From positions 2,058,501 through 2,122,500 of the forward strand of contig NZ_KB900388.1 of NCBI RefSeq assembly GCF_000378825.1: a stretch of DNA of 64,000 nucleotides. The letters are read 5' to 3'. Every line of letters begins with the position of its first letter. Within the stretch, counting starts at the first letter, position 1. This DNA comes from Salinispora vitiensis. GTDB taxonomy: Bacteria; Actinomycetota; Actinomycetes; Mycobacteriales; Micromonosporaceae. The notes beneath the pieces were generated by a model. The model had not been told where the DNA came from and did no database searches. It saw only the letters and a list, made by a program, of their open reading frames with translations. Position numbers and translations under genes: made by a program. Below are positions 25,509 to 33,529 of this stretch, one piece after another.

Positions 25509-26374
25509 CCGCCGTCGAGATCTGCGCGGTGGCCCTCGCCGCTGGCGAGGGCAGCCGGCTGCGTCCGCTGACCGAGCGGGTACCCAAGGCGCTCTGTCCG
25601 GTCGGGAACGTCCCGCTACTGGACCGGGTGCTCGCGCGGCTCGCCGGGATCGGCCTGACGGGGACGAGCCGGGTGGCGGTCAACGCCAGCTACCTCGCCG
25701 AGCAGGTAGTAGCGCACGTCGGCGACCGGGCCCACCGGTCGGTGGAGCCCGACGGCCCGCTCGGCACCGCCGGCGGCCTGGCGAAGCTACGCGACTGGAT
25801 CGACGGGCGGGGCGTGCTGGTCGGAAACGCCGACGCCTACCTCGCCGACCCGGACCGTCCACCTGGGCCGGATATCGCCGCACTGCTGCAGGACTGGGAT
25901 GGCGAGACCGTACGGCTGCTGGGTCAACCCGCCGTGCACCCGACGGCACCCGGCACCTTCGACGGCCACGACTTCACCGGTTTCTCCCTGCTGCCCTGGC
26001 GACGAGTTCGGGACCTAGCACCGGAGTTCGGAGATCTAGTCCGGACGGTCTGGCGTCCGGCGGAGGCAGCCGGCGAGCTGACCGTGGTCCCCTATCCCGG
26101 CACGTTCTACGACACCGGCACACCCGCCGACTATCTCACCGCCAACCTGCACGCCACGGGCGGCGACGCCCTGGTTCACCCCACGGCGCTGGTCACCGGC
26201 CAGTGCCGGTCGGCAGTGGTCGGGGCGGGTGCCCGGGTGCACGGGGCTGTCACCAGGGCTGTGGTCTGGCCGGGCGCCACGGTGGCAGCGGAGGAGCAAC
26301 TTCAGAATGCGATCCGCGTGGGGACCGACCTCACCGTCGTCGTCAACGAACCCACCGCCGCCGGGAGCGTCTAG
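25505..26374 (+). CDS. Sugar-1-phosphate nucleotidyltransferase family protein
   Basis: A 289-residue NDP-sugar pyrophosphorylase-like enzyme. ALAAGEGSRLRPLTERVPKA followed by LCPVGNVPLLD is the nucleotide-binding signature (G-x-G-x-R then P-K). GVLVGNADAYLADP carries the metal-binding Asp. The C-terminal tail (HPTALVTGQCRSAVVGAGARV) has hexapeptide left-handed-helix character. It likely makes a GDP- or dTDP-sugar from a sugar 1-phosphate; the sugar and base are not determined. GTG at 25505 overlaps the NUDIX stop (GTGA), so the two are translated together. Confidence 0.87.
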   Translation: MTAVEICAVALAAGEGSRLRPLTERVPKALCPVGNVPLLDRVLARLAGIGLTGTSRVAVNASYLAEQVVAHVGDRAHRSVEPDGPLGTAGGLAKLRDWIDGRGVLVGNADAYLADPDRPPGPDIAALLQDWDGETVRLLGQPAVHPTAPGTFDGHDFTGFSLLPWRRVRDLAPEFGDLVRTVWRPAEAAGELTVVPYPGTFYDTGTPADYLTANLHATGGDALVHPTALVTGQCRSAVVGAGARVHGAVTRAVVWPGATVAAEEQLQNAIRVGTDLTVVVNEPTAAGSV

Positions 26375-26375
26375 C

Positions 26376-26414
26376 ATGAGCGGCGAAGCCGACGAACGGA
26401 GCGAACTCCCGTGA
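26376..26414 (+). CDS. Possible 12-codon leader ORF before the RAM-domain gene
   Basis: ATG at 26376 opens MSGEADERSELP and ends in a TGA that overlaps the GTG start of the RAM gene (GTGA at 26411-26414). The overlap would couple translation. There is no independent evidence that it is translated, and its codons are not distinctive. Confidence 0.3.
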   Translation: MSGEADERSELP

Positions 26415-26698
26415 TCACCGCGATTGTCCTGATCGACTGCGCCACCGACTCGATCCCCGAGGTGGCGGAGGCGCTCGCCGCCCTGCCCGGCGTCAGCGAG
26501 GTCTACTCAGTGGCCGGACAGGTCGACCTGGTCGCGATAGTCCGGGTCCGCGAGTTCGAGCAGATCGCTGAGGTGATCGCGGGGCGTATCTCCAAGGTGT
26601 CGGGGGTGCTGAACACCGACTCCCACATCGCGTTCCGCGCGTACTCGCAGCACGACCTCGAGCAGACGTTCGCGATCGGCCTCGCCACCGCTGACTGA
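26411..26698 (+). CDS. Lrp/AsnC-type RAM (ligand-binding) domain protein
   Basis: A 95-residue protein made only of the RAM/AsnC_trans_reg fold: AIVLIDCATDSIPEVAEALA, then GVSEVYSVAGQVDLVAIVRV, then IAGRISKVSGVLNTDSHIAF. It has no helix-turn-helix, unlike full Lrp regulators. Stand-alone RAM proteins bind amino acids and oligomerize; some act with partner regulators. GTG start; a GGAG lies about 13 nt upstream, so the start may depend on coupling to the short ORF before it. A strong terminator follows. Confidence 0.85.
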   Translation: MITAIVLIDCATDSIPEVAEALAALPGVSEVYSVAGQVDLVAIVRVREFEQIAEVIAGRISKVSGVLNTDSHIAFRAYSQHDLEQTFAIGLATAD

Positions 26699-26729
26699 CG
26701 GCCGGCACAGGGCGCAGCCACTGCCAGCC

Positions 26730-26767
26730 GACGGCTGGTCCACCCCGTCCGGGGTGGACCAGCCGTC
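26730..26767. terminator. Bidirectional terminator, perfect 17-bp stem
   Basis: Arms 26730-26746 and 26751-26767 are perfectly complementary with a 4-nt loop (GTCC). It separates the RAM gene from the converging DUF4142 gene. No U tract, as is usual in this group. Confidence 0.88.
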
Positions 26768-26805
26768 GACCTACCTTATCGTTGTCCGGGCCTACCTCAT
26801 CGTGG

Positions 26806-27486
26806 TCAGCTCGTACCCGGAGCCGGGGTCTCAGTGCCGGTACCGCCGCCCGGAGCCGGTGACTCGGTGGTGCTACCCGGAGCCGGGCTCTCGGTGGTGG
26901 TGCCCGGGCCCGGAGTGGTCATACCCGGGCTCGGGGTGCCGGTGCCGGTGCTCTGCGGGACCGGGACACCCAGCTGGTTCGCCAGCTCGACCAACTCGTC
27001 GTAGTGGGTCTGCAGGGTCGGCAGCGCGGTCTGCGCAAGCTCGATCACCGACGGCTCGGAGCCCTGCGAGATCTCCGTCTGGGTGGCCTGGATGGCCTGG
27101 ACGTGAGCGGTCAGGTTACTGGTCACCCAGAGCTGGTCGAATTCCTCGCCACTGGCGTTGTTCATCTGGTCGGTGGCGTCCTGCTGGTCGGCCGTCAGCT
27201 CACTCGACAGCTCGACTCCGAGCTGGTTGGCGACCTGTTGGACCGTCTCGTCCAGTTGGGTGTGGTCAGTCCCGATCTGTTGGCCCAAATTCTTGACCCC
27301 CTGGTCCTGGGCCTTCTGCCCGGCCAGCTCCCCCTTGCCGATCTCAAACTGATTCACCTGGTGTAGGGCCTGCAGGTACTGGGTGTCCTGCTGTGACGGC
27401 TGCGCCGCGGCGTGGGCGGCCGCGGCGGGTGCGATACCCACCAGCACCAACGCGGCCAGCAGGCCCAGGCGTTTGAATCCCAACAT
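26806..27486 (-). CDS. Secreted DUF4142-family protein with Pro/Thr-rich tail
   Basis: A 226-residue exported protein. The signal peptide MLGFKRLGLLAALVLVGIAP ends with an AAAAHA-type signal-peptidase site near residue 28. The DUF4142 domain follows (~30-180; YLQALHQVNQFEIGKGELAG, then QIGTDHTQLDETVQQVANQL), a four-helix ferritin-like bundle of unknown role. The C-terminal ~45 residues repeat T-T-E-S-P-A-P-G and suit a flexible cell-wall spacer. The frame is open to 27606, but ATG at 27486 with GGGGAGG upstream starts right at the signal peptide. Confidence 0.87.
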   Translation of the reverse strand: MLGFKRLGLLAALVLVGIAPAAAAHAAAQPSQQDTQYLQALHQVNQFEIGKGELAGQKAQDQGVKNLGQQIGTDHTQLDETVQQVANQLGVELSSELTADQQDATDQMNNASGEEFDQLWVTSNLTAHVQAIQATQTEISQGSEPSVIELAQTALPTLQTHYDELVELANQLGVPVPQSTGTGTPSPGMTTPGPGTTTESPAPGSTTESPAPGGGTGTETPAPGTS

Positions 27487-27573
27487 TCGTCCTCCCCTAG
27501 AGACGTTGGACCGCACGGATACCCGGCTGGCCGGGGTTATTCCTCGGTCCCGGCCCAGGTATGCCCAACAGAC

Positions 27574-27606
27574 GTGGCGCCCGCCGGAAACTCCGGCGGG
27601 CGCCAC
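27574..27606 (-). terminator. Intrinsic terminator, 14-bp stem
   Basis: Arms 27574-27587 and 27593-27606 pair perfectly around AAACT. It lies just after the 3' end of qcrB's neighbourhood, between qcrB and the DUF4142 gene, both on the minus strand. It ends the qcr operon and isolates DUF4142. Confidence 0.85.
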
Positions 27607-27629
27607 ATGCGGCTACGTCGCGGGTGAGG

Positions 27630-29237
27630 TCAGCGGCGCTCGCCGCTGGTGATCTCCGAACGCTCGGTGTCCGAATCGACCGGGGGTGCCGGCGATACCG
27701 GCGCCTCGGCGGGCTTCTCGATCGGGTAGAAGAAGCCCCGGATCGCCGGGCCGAGCGCGCCGAGCCGGTTCATCTTCTTCGGCACCACCCAGCCGACGTA
27801 CTCCAGCTCGCCGTCCTCGCGGTGGAGCGGCTGGTGTACCTCGACGAACCGACCGTCCGGCAGCCGCCGGATAATGCCGGTCTCGACGCCGTGCGCCAGA
27901 ACCTCCCGGTCGTGCTGCTGTAGCCCCAGACAGATCCGGTAGGTGACGAAGTACGCCAGCGGTGGGAGGAGCAGCAGACCGATCCGGCCACCCCAGGTCA
28001 TCGCGTTCAGGCTGATATTGAACTTGTCGGCGATGACATCGTTCGCCCCGGAGAGCGCCAGCACCAGGTAGAAGGTGACGGCCATGGCGCCCAGCCCGCT
28101 TCGGGCCGGAACGTCCCGCGGCCGCTGGAGCAGGTTGTGGCTACGGTAGTCCTTGAGGCGCCGCGCCTCGATGAACGGATAGAGCACGGACATACCCACC
28201 AACACCCCGGGCAACACGACCGTTGGCCAGAACAGCGGCGGGATGACGTACCCGTCGCCGATCGGAATGTTGATCTCCCAGGCGGGCATCAGCCGGGTCG
28301 AGCCGTCGAGGAACATGACGTACCAGTCGGGCTGGCTGGCAGCCGACACCACCCACGCCTCGTACGGCCCGAACAGCCAGATCGGGTTGATCTGGAACAG
28401 GCCAGCCATCAGCGCGATCACGCCGAAGACGACCATGAAGAAGCCGCCCTGCTTCAACGCGTAGCGCGGGAACATCCGCTCGCCGACCACGTTGTCGTTG
28501 GTCCGGCCGGGGCCGGGCCACTGGGTGTGCTTCTGCTTGAAGACCAGCCCCAGGTGGGCGCCGATCAGGGCGAGCAGCAAGCCGGGGATGAGCAGTACGT
28601 GCGCGATGTAGAACCGGCTGACGATGATCGTTCCGGGGAACTCGCCGTCGAAGATCGAGGACGTGACCCAGGAGCCGATCACCGGAATCGACAACATGAT
28701 GCCGGAGGCGATCCGGAGCCCGGTGCCGGAGAGGCCGTCGTCCGGCAGGGAGTAGCCGGTGAAGCCGGCCAGGAAGCCGACCCAGAACAGCAGCGAGCCG
28801 ATGATCCAGTTGGTCTCCCGCGGCTTGCGGAACGCGCCGGTGAAGAAGACCCGCAGCATGTGCACCACGATCGCGGCCATGAACAACAGGGCCGACCAGT
28901 GGTGCATCTGCCGCATGATCAGGCCGCCGCGGACGTCGAACGAAATGTCCAGACTGGAGGCGTACGCGGCGGACATCGGCGTGCCCCGCAGTGGGGCGTA
29001 GCTGCCGTTGTAGATCACCTCGGTCATCGCCGGCTCGAAGAAGAAGGTCAGGAAGACCCCGGTGAGCAGCAGCACGATGAACGAGAAGAGCGCGATCTCA
29101 CCCAGCAGGAAGGACCAGTGGTCCGGGAAGACCTTGTTCAGCAGCCGACGGAGCGGGGTGGCCGCCTGAAAACGGTCGTCCACTCCCCGGGCCACGTTCC
29201 CCGGGACGGCTGCCATCTCAAACTTGCGCCGCTTCAC
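27630..29237 (-). CDS. qcrB: Cytochrome b subunit of the bcc complex
   Basis: A 535-residue membrane cytochrome b, the quinol-oxidizing core of the actinobacterial bcc complex. Heme-ligand helices contain RQMHHWSALLFMAAIVVHML and YIAHVLLIPGLLLALIGAHL. WPGPGRTNDNVVGERMFPRY and the quinol-site region INPIWLFGPYEAW are typical of the actinobacterial type. The C-terminal ~120 residues form the hydrophilic extension found in this group. Its GTG overlaps the qcrA stop (GTGA). It is last in the order ctaE-qcrC-qcrA-qcrB and is followed by a terminator. Confidence 0.97.
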   Translation of the reverse strand: MKRRKFEMAAVPGNVARGVDDRFQAATPLRRLLNKVFPDHWSFLLGEIALFSFIVLLLTGVFLTFFFEPAMTEVIYNGSYAPLRGTPMSAAYASSLDISFDVRGGLIMRQMHHWSALLFMAAIVVHMLRVFFTGAFRKPRETNWIIGSLLFWVGFLAGFTGYSLPDDGLSGTGLRIASGIMLSIPVIGSWVTSSIFDGEFPGTIIVSRFYIAHVLLIPGLLLALIGAHLGLVFKQKHTQWPGPGRTNDNVVGERMFPRYALKQGGFFMVVFGVIALMAGLFQINPIWLFGPYEAWVVSAASQPDWYVMFLDGSTRLMPAWEINIPIGDGYVIPPLFWPTVVLPGVLVGMSVLYPFIEARRLKDYRSHNLLQRPRDVPARSGLGAMAVTFYLVLALSGANDVIADKFNISLNAMTWGGRIGLLLLPPLAYFVTYRICLGLQQHDREVLAHGVETGIIRRLPDGRFVEVHQPLHREDGELEYVGWVVPKKMNRLGALGPAIRGFFYPIEKPAEAPVSPAPPVDSDTERSEITSGERR

Positions 29238-30316
29238 GGCCGCTCCCAGAAGTCGGGCCCGACGGTCTCGGTGTAGTCGGACGTGGCCACGAAGTAACCC
29301 TCGTCGTCAACGACGATCGGCAACTGCGGCAGCCGACGGCTGGCGGGACCGAAGATGGGCTTCGCGTTGTCGGTGATCAGGAACTGCGACTGGTGACACG
29401 GGCAGAGCAGCCGGTTGGTCTGCTGTTCGTAGAGGCTGGCGGGGCAGCCAGCGTGCGTGCAGATCTTGGAGTAGGCGGCGAAGTTGCCCCACATGAAGTC
29501 GTCGTGGCCGATCCGCACGTTGGCCTCGCGGGCCTCCTGCGCATCCGTGTCCCGAAGGTGGATCAACAACGCCGGCGAGTCCGCGTACTTGTTACTCACC
29601 CCGTGTTCGATGCCGGGGAAGACGGTGATCTGGCCACCAGCGCTGACGTCCGCCGGGCGGATCGGGCGGCCGTCCTCACGGACCAGCCGGATCTTCTGTC
29701 CGCCCTCGGTGGGCGCGAAACCCGTGGTGAACATCTGGTTGTTCTTGTGTGGCTGTGAGATCAGGCCACCCACCAGCGGCGCCGCAGCCACCGCGCCGAC
29801 CGGCGCGAGACCGGCCAGCAGGGAGACTCCCAGCAGCGGCCGGCGCTTCACGCCCAGCTCATCCGCCATGTAGAGCATCGTCTGTCCGGTGATCTTGCGG
29901 TCCCGCTCGTTGACGCCCTCATGCCGGTCCTGAACCGACACCTCCTTGGGCAGCAACTTCTTGCCCCAAGTGAGGACGCCGAAGCCGATGCCGAGCAGGG
30001 AGATGCCCAGGGTGACGCCGAGCAACGGCGTATACCACTTGTCGCCGCCGTAGCCCAGCTCGTACTCCCAGGGCCACCAGATGTAGATCGCCAGGAAGGC
30101 GGTCGCGGAGACCCCGGTCAGCAGGAAGAACAGGGCGACCGTACGGCTCAGTCGCCGCTCGGCCTTGCTGCCCGGCACGACCTGCGGCTCGTAGTGCACG
30201 ATCTGAATGTCGTCCTCACGGGCGCCCGCACGGACGATGTCGAAGCGACTGAGATCCGGATCATCCAGATCGACCGGCTGGTCGCCGCCCGCGTGTCCAG
30301 GGTGAGTGGTGGTCAT
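29234..30316 (-). CDS. qcrA: Rieske iron-sulfur subunit of the bcc complex
   Basis: A 360-residue actinobacterial Rieske protein. CTHAGC and CPCHQSQF (~295-320) provide the two Cys and two His ligands of the 2Fe-2S cluster. Three membrane segments lie at ~65-85, 100-120 and 170-195. The third is preceded by twin arginines (VKRRPLLGVSLLAGL), the Tat signal known for this family. The frame runs upstream to 30493, but the ATG at 30316 is preceded by GAGGTGA and begins at the expected spot. Gap of 67 bp from qcrC; overlaps qcrB. Confidence 0.96.
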   Translation of the reverse strand: MTTTHPGHAGGDQPVDLDDPDLSRFDIVRAGAREDDIQIVHYEPQVVPGSKAERRLSRTVALFFLLTGVSATAFLAIYIWWPWEYELGYGGDKWYTPLLGVTLGISLLGIGFGVLTWGKKLLPKEVSVQDRHEGVNERDRKITGQTMLYMADELGVKRRPLLGVSLLAGLAPVGAVAAAPLVGGLISQPHKNNQMFTTGFAPTEGGQKIRLVREDGRPIRPADVSAGGQITVFPGIEHGVSNKYADSPALLIHLRDTDAQEAREANVRIGHDDFMWGNFAAYSKICTHAGCPASLYEQQTNRLLCPCHQSQFLITDNAKPIFGPASRRLPQLPIVVDDEGYFVATSDYTETVGPDFWERP

Positions 30317-30383
30317 GCCGTCACCTCGCTGTGGGCGGTGCCGACCCGCGACACCGGCGCAATGTTGGTCAGGAACCGCCCGG

Positions 30384-31217
30384 TCACGACTTACCCGCAA
30401 TCCACAGGGTGGTAAAGACCAGCGCGACGATGCCGACCAGGAAGATCGCCAGGCCCTCGGTCGAGGGGCCGTAGCGGCCGAGGTTGAAGCCACCCGGGTC
30501 CTGGTTGTGGTTCAGGTTCTCCTGGATGTAGGCGATGATGTCGGCCTTCTGCTCGGGCGTGATCTGGTTGTCCCCGAACACCGGCATGTTCTGCGGACCG
30601 CTGAGCATCGCGGCGTAGATCTGACGGTCGCTGGCCGGCTTCAGGGTCGGCGCGTACTTACCCGAGGAGAGTGCGCCGCCACCACCACCGAAGGCGTGGC
30701 ACTGCGCGCAGTTGATCCGGAACAGCTCACCACCGGCGGCGAGGTTGCCGTCCTCGTGGAGATCCTCGCCGGGCGGCAACTCCGGGCCGCCGCCAAGCTC
30801 CTGGATGTACTGCCCGAGCTGACGGATCTCATCGGGAGTGAAGACCGGGGGCTTGCGGGGCGCCTGCGCCTCCTGCCGGACCATCGGCATGCGACCCGAG
30901 CCCACCTGGAACTCGACCGAGGCGGAGCCAACACCGACCAGGCTCGGGCCGCGCCCCTCGACGCCCTGCGCGTTGCGACCGTGGCAGCTCACACAGCTTT
31001 CGTTGAACAGCGCCTTGCCGTCCGCGGCGACGCCGGACATCGGCGTGTCCTGCGCCTGCACGCTGGGGGCGAAGGCGGTGTAGGCGCCGCCGGCCAGCAT
31101 CAGCGCTGCCAGCAGCCGGACCGCGGCACCCAGCCGGCGGCGGCCCCGGCTGCGCGCCGCGGGCCGCCCGCGCAACCGCGCGAACAGACCGCGTCGGCGG
31201 TCGTTGTCAGAAGTCAT
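30384..31217 (-). CDS. qcrC: Diheme cytochrome c subunit of the bcc complex
   Basis: A 277-residue c-type cytochrome. There are two heme sites, CVSCHG (~75) and CAQCHA (~170), so it is the diheme type that replaces cytochrome c and passes electrons straight to the aa3 oxidase. An N-terminal signal/anchor (RLLAALMLAGGAYTAFAPSV) and a C-terminal membrane helix (LAIFLVGIVALVFTTLWIAG) hold it on the outer face. Axial Met candidates lie in GSGRMPMV and GPQNMPVFG. AAGGA is upstream of the ATG. Second gene in the operon after ctaE. Confidence 0.96.
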   Translation of the reverse strand: MTSDNDRRRGLFARLRGRPAARSRGRRRLGAAVRLLAALMLAGGAYTAFAPSVQAQDTPMSGVAADGKALFNESCVSCHGRNAQGVEGRGPSLVGVGSASVEFQVGSGRMPMVRQEAQAPRKPPVFTPDEIRQLGQYIQELGGGPELPPGEDLHEDGNLAAGGELFRINCAQCHAFGGGGGALSSGKYAPTLKPASDRQIYAAMLSGPQNMPVFGDNQITPEQKADIIAYIQENLNHNQDPGGFNLGRYGPSTEGLAIFLVGIVALVFTTLWIAGKS

Positions 31218-31289
31218 GACCTGTGTCCTTAACCGGTTGGACCTTGCATGAGGGGACGAAGCAGCGGCGCGGTTCGGGGCGCGCCAAGA

Positions 31290-31889
31290 TCACTGAAGCC
31301 AGTAGATCATGCCGTAGAGCGCGATCCACACCACATCGACGAAGTGCCAGTAGTACGACACCACGATCGCCGACGTCGCCTGTGCCGGCGTGAATCGACC
31401 CATGGTGGTGCGAATCATGAAGATGACGAAGGCGACCAGACCACCCGCCACGTGGAGGCCGTGGAAGCCGGTGGTGAGGTAGAACATCGAGCCATAGCCA
31501 TCTTCGTTGATCTTGACGCCCTCATGGATCAGCTCCCGGTACTCGTTCAGCTGGCCGAGTACGAAGATCAGTCCCATCACGAAGGTGATCGTGAACCAGC
31601 GCCGCAGGGCGTGCACGTCCCCCTTCTCCGCGGCGAACACGCCGATCTGGCAGGTCACCGACGAGAGCACCAAAATCACCGTGAACGTCGTCGCGTACGG
31701 AACATTCAGGTGCGGCGTGTGCTCCGCCCACTGCTCCGGCGCCGCGGCACGGATCGAGAAATACATCGCGAACAGCGCCGCGAAGAACATGAGTTCGCTG
31801 GAGAGCCACACGATCGTCCCGACGCTGACCATGTTGGGTCGCGTCAGGGAGTGGATCCGGCTCTTGTCAATCGCTGGGGCCGCAGTCAC
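31290..31889 (-). CDS. ctaE: Cytochrome c oxidase subunit III
   Basis: A 199-residue subunit III of the aa3 oxidase with five hydrophobic helices. Typical blocks are [38 protein letters not shown] and [23 protein letters not shown] at 31889 is chosen because mycobacterial CtaE starts at the same point and because a -10-like AATAAT sits 6 nt upstream (leaderless). A TTG at 31913 in frame would add 8 residues. First gene of ctaE-qcrC-qcrA-qcrB. Confidence 0.94.
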   Translation of the reverse strand: MTAAPAIDKSRIHSLTRPNMVSVGTIVWLSSELMFFAALFAMYFSIRAAAPEQWAEHTPHLNVPYATTFTVILVLSSVTCQIGVFAAEKGDVHALRRWFTITFVMGLIFVLGQLNEYRELIHEGVKINEDGYGSMFYLTTGFHGLHVAGGLVAFVIFMIRTTMGRFTPAQATSAIVVSYYWHFVDVVWIALYGMIYWLQ

Positions 31890-31895
31890 GCGGTC

Positions 31896-31901
31896 ATTAT
31901 T
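31896..31901 (-). promoter_or_regulatory. -10-like hexamer AATAAT for ctaE-qcrCAB
   Basis: On the minus strand AATAAT is followed by 6 nt and then the GTG at 31889. It faces the ctaG promoter across a 107 bp divergent region. Confidence 0.5.
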
Positions 31902-31984
31902 GCCGTTAAGCAAGGCCGGCGATCAGCGGGGGCCCAAACCGGTGCTCCGGGCAGCCCGATCGGGGGGGTCCGTTTAGCCTCACC

Positions 31985-31990
31985 TAGGGT
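31985..31990 (+). promoter_or_regulatory. -10-like hexamer TAGGGT for ctaG
   Basis: TAGGGT is followed by GAAAAC and then the GTG at 31997, the exact spacing of a leaderless start. Confidence 0.5.
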
Positions 31991-31996
31991 GAAAAC

Positions 31997-32965
31997 GTGC
32001 AGCGCGTCGATCCAGTCTCCATTGCTACCGAAGTCGCCGCACCAGCCGCGACCTCGGTCGCCGCACCTGCGGCACCCGCGGCCGTCCCACCGCCGTTCAG
32101 CCTTACATCGATCTTCACCGAGGTGCAGCCGGTCAGCTGGATCGCGGTCGGCTTGGCGCTCGCAGCTGGACTCTACCTCTACGGTGTACGCCGGCTTCGG
32201 GTGCGCGGTCACCGTTGGCCGGTAACCCGAACGCTACTCTTCCTCGGCCCCGGCCTCGGCGGTGTCGCCACGGTGACCCTCAGCGGGCTGGCGGCCTACG
32301 ACACGACGCTGCTGTCGGTGTACCTGACGCAGCATCTGGTGCTCTCCATGGTGGCACCGATCTTCCTGGCCCTGGGCGCCCCGGTCACGCTGGCGCTACA
32401 GGCGTTGCCACCGCACCCGCGCGAACGGCTGCGAACGCTCGTGCACAGCCGGTTCGCCCGGCTCTGCAGCTACCCCCTGGTCGCCTTCGCGATCTTCATG
32501 GTCACCCCGTTCGCCCTCTACTTCACCGACCTGTACCGCTACACGCTCGAACACGCGTGGGCGCACGAGTTGGTCCGCGCACACGTACTCCTGATCGGAT
32601 GCGTCCTCTTCTGGCCGCTGCTCGGGCTCGACCCGCTGCCCAACCGCTGGCCCTACCCGGGCCGGGCGCTGCTGATGCTGCTCTCCGTGCCGTTCTACAC
32701 CGTGCTCGGACTCACCGTCATGCAGTCAACCGCCCTCTTCGGTGGCGACTGGCATTCCTCGCTCGGCCTGACCTGGGCCGACCCGTGGGAGGACCAGGTG
32801 ATCGCCGGCGGCATCCTCTGGGCCGGCGGCGAGTTCGTCAGCGTCACCATGCTGGCGGTGCTGATCGTGCGCTGGATGCGCCAGGCCGAACGGGAGGCCC
32901 GCCGGATCGACCGCGAGCTGGACCGCCAAGAGGCCGAACAGCGGGCCAGCCCGGCGGTGGGCTGA
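31997..32965 (+). CDS. ctaG: Cytochrome c oxidase assembly protein, CtaG (caa3) family
   Basis: A 322-residue polytopic protein with about seven hydrophobic segments. The conserved blocks YLTQHLVLSMVAPIFLALGA and FFWPLLGLDPLPNRWPYPGR-like text (LFWPLLGLDPLPNRWPYPGR) place it in the caa3_CtaG family, which helps insert copper into the oxidase. Histidines in TQHLVLS and WAHELVRAHVLL are plausible copper ligands. The C-terminus is a charged helix (RQAEREARRIDRELDRQEAE). Divergent from ctaE, so expression of oxidase and chaperone may be coordinated. Confidence 0.9.
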   Translation: MQRVDPVSIATEVAAPAATSVAAPAAPAAVPPPFSLTSIFTEVQPVSWIAVGLALAAGLYLYGVRRLRVRGHRWPVTRTLLFLGPGLGGVATVTLSGLAAYDTTLLSVYLTQHLVLSMVAPIFLALGAPVTLALQALPPHPRERLRTLVHSRFARLCSYPLVAFAIFMVTPFALYFTDLYRYTLEHAWAHELVRAHVLLIGCVLFWPLLGLDPLPNRWPYPGRALLMLLSVPFYTVLGLTVMQSTALFGGDWHSSLGLTWADPWEDQVIAGGILWAGGEFVSVTMLAVLIVRWMRQAEREARRIDRELDRQEAEQRASPAVG

Positions 32966-33056
32966 CCGCCGGGCCGGGGAGCACCGCCCGCGGAAGCCCT
33001 GCTGGGTACGCCCGGTACGATCGGCAGATAGCTACGAGGTGGGAGCCAGTTAAGCA

Positions 33057-33452
33057 ATGAGCGATCGTCGGTGCACTGTCCTGCTCTACAGTGACGACCC
33101 ACAGGTCCGGGACCGGATGCGACTCGCCGTCGGCACCCGACCCGCACCCGGCCTCCTGGTTGAGTTCGTCGACGCGTCCGACTACGACGAGTGCATCCGG
33201 CTGGTCGACGACTACGAAATTGATCTCCTACTCCTGGACGGCGAGGCCCACCCCGGCGGCGGCCTCGGCATCGCCCGGCAGATCAAGGACGACCGGGCCG
33301 ACGCCCCGCCCACCTGCGTGGTGCTCGCTCGCGCCGCCGACCGATGGCTCGCCGCCTACGCCGAGGTTGACGCCACCCTGGTGCACCCACTCGATCCGGT
33401 GGCCACCGGCACGACCGTTGCCGAAGTGCTGCGGACCCACGCACCGACCTGA
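33057..33452 (+). CDS. Receiver-like protein with atypical active site
   Basis: A 131-residue single-domain protein shaped like a response-regulator receiver. The acidic pair is in [14 protein letters not shown] and the phospho-acceptor-like Asp is in [13 protein letters not shown] (~60). The conserved Thr/Ser after strand 4 is Ala (VVLARAADR), and the conserved Lys of strand 5 is His (LVHPLDP). Classic phosphotransfer switching is therefore doubtful. No output domain. Between ctaG and trpD; a hairpin follows its stop. A possible -10 (TACGAT, 33016-33021) lies upstream. Confidence 0.75.
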   Translation: MSDRRCTVLLYSDDPQVRDRMRLAVGTRPAPGLLVEFVDASDYDECIRLVDDYEIDLLLLDGEAHPGGGLGIARQIKDDRADAPPTCVVLARAADRWLAAYAEVDATLVHPLDPVATGTTVAEVLRTHAPT

Positions 33453-33461
33453 CGTCCCCAC

Positions 33462-33499
33462 TCCGGCACCGCCTCGGCGCCGGATCCGCCGGTGCCGGA
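33462..33499 (+). terminator. Possible terminator between receiver gene and trpD
   Basis: TCCGGCACC (33462-33470) pairs with GGTGCCGGA (33491-33499) across a GC-rich loop. It precedes the trpD ribosome site by ~20 nt. No run of Trp codons is present, so I do not call it an attenuator. Confidence 0.4.
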
Positions 33500-33529
33500 T
33501 CCAACCCCTGGACCGCTTGGGAGGACCCG

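Noticed and set aside
33453..33529. trp attenuator before trpD
   Set aside because: A hairpin exists, but there is no leader peptide with consecutive Trp codons.
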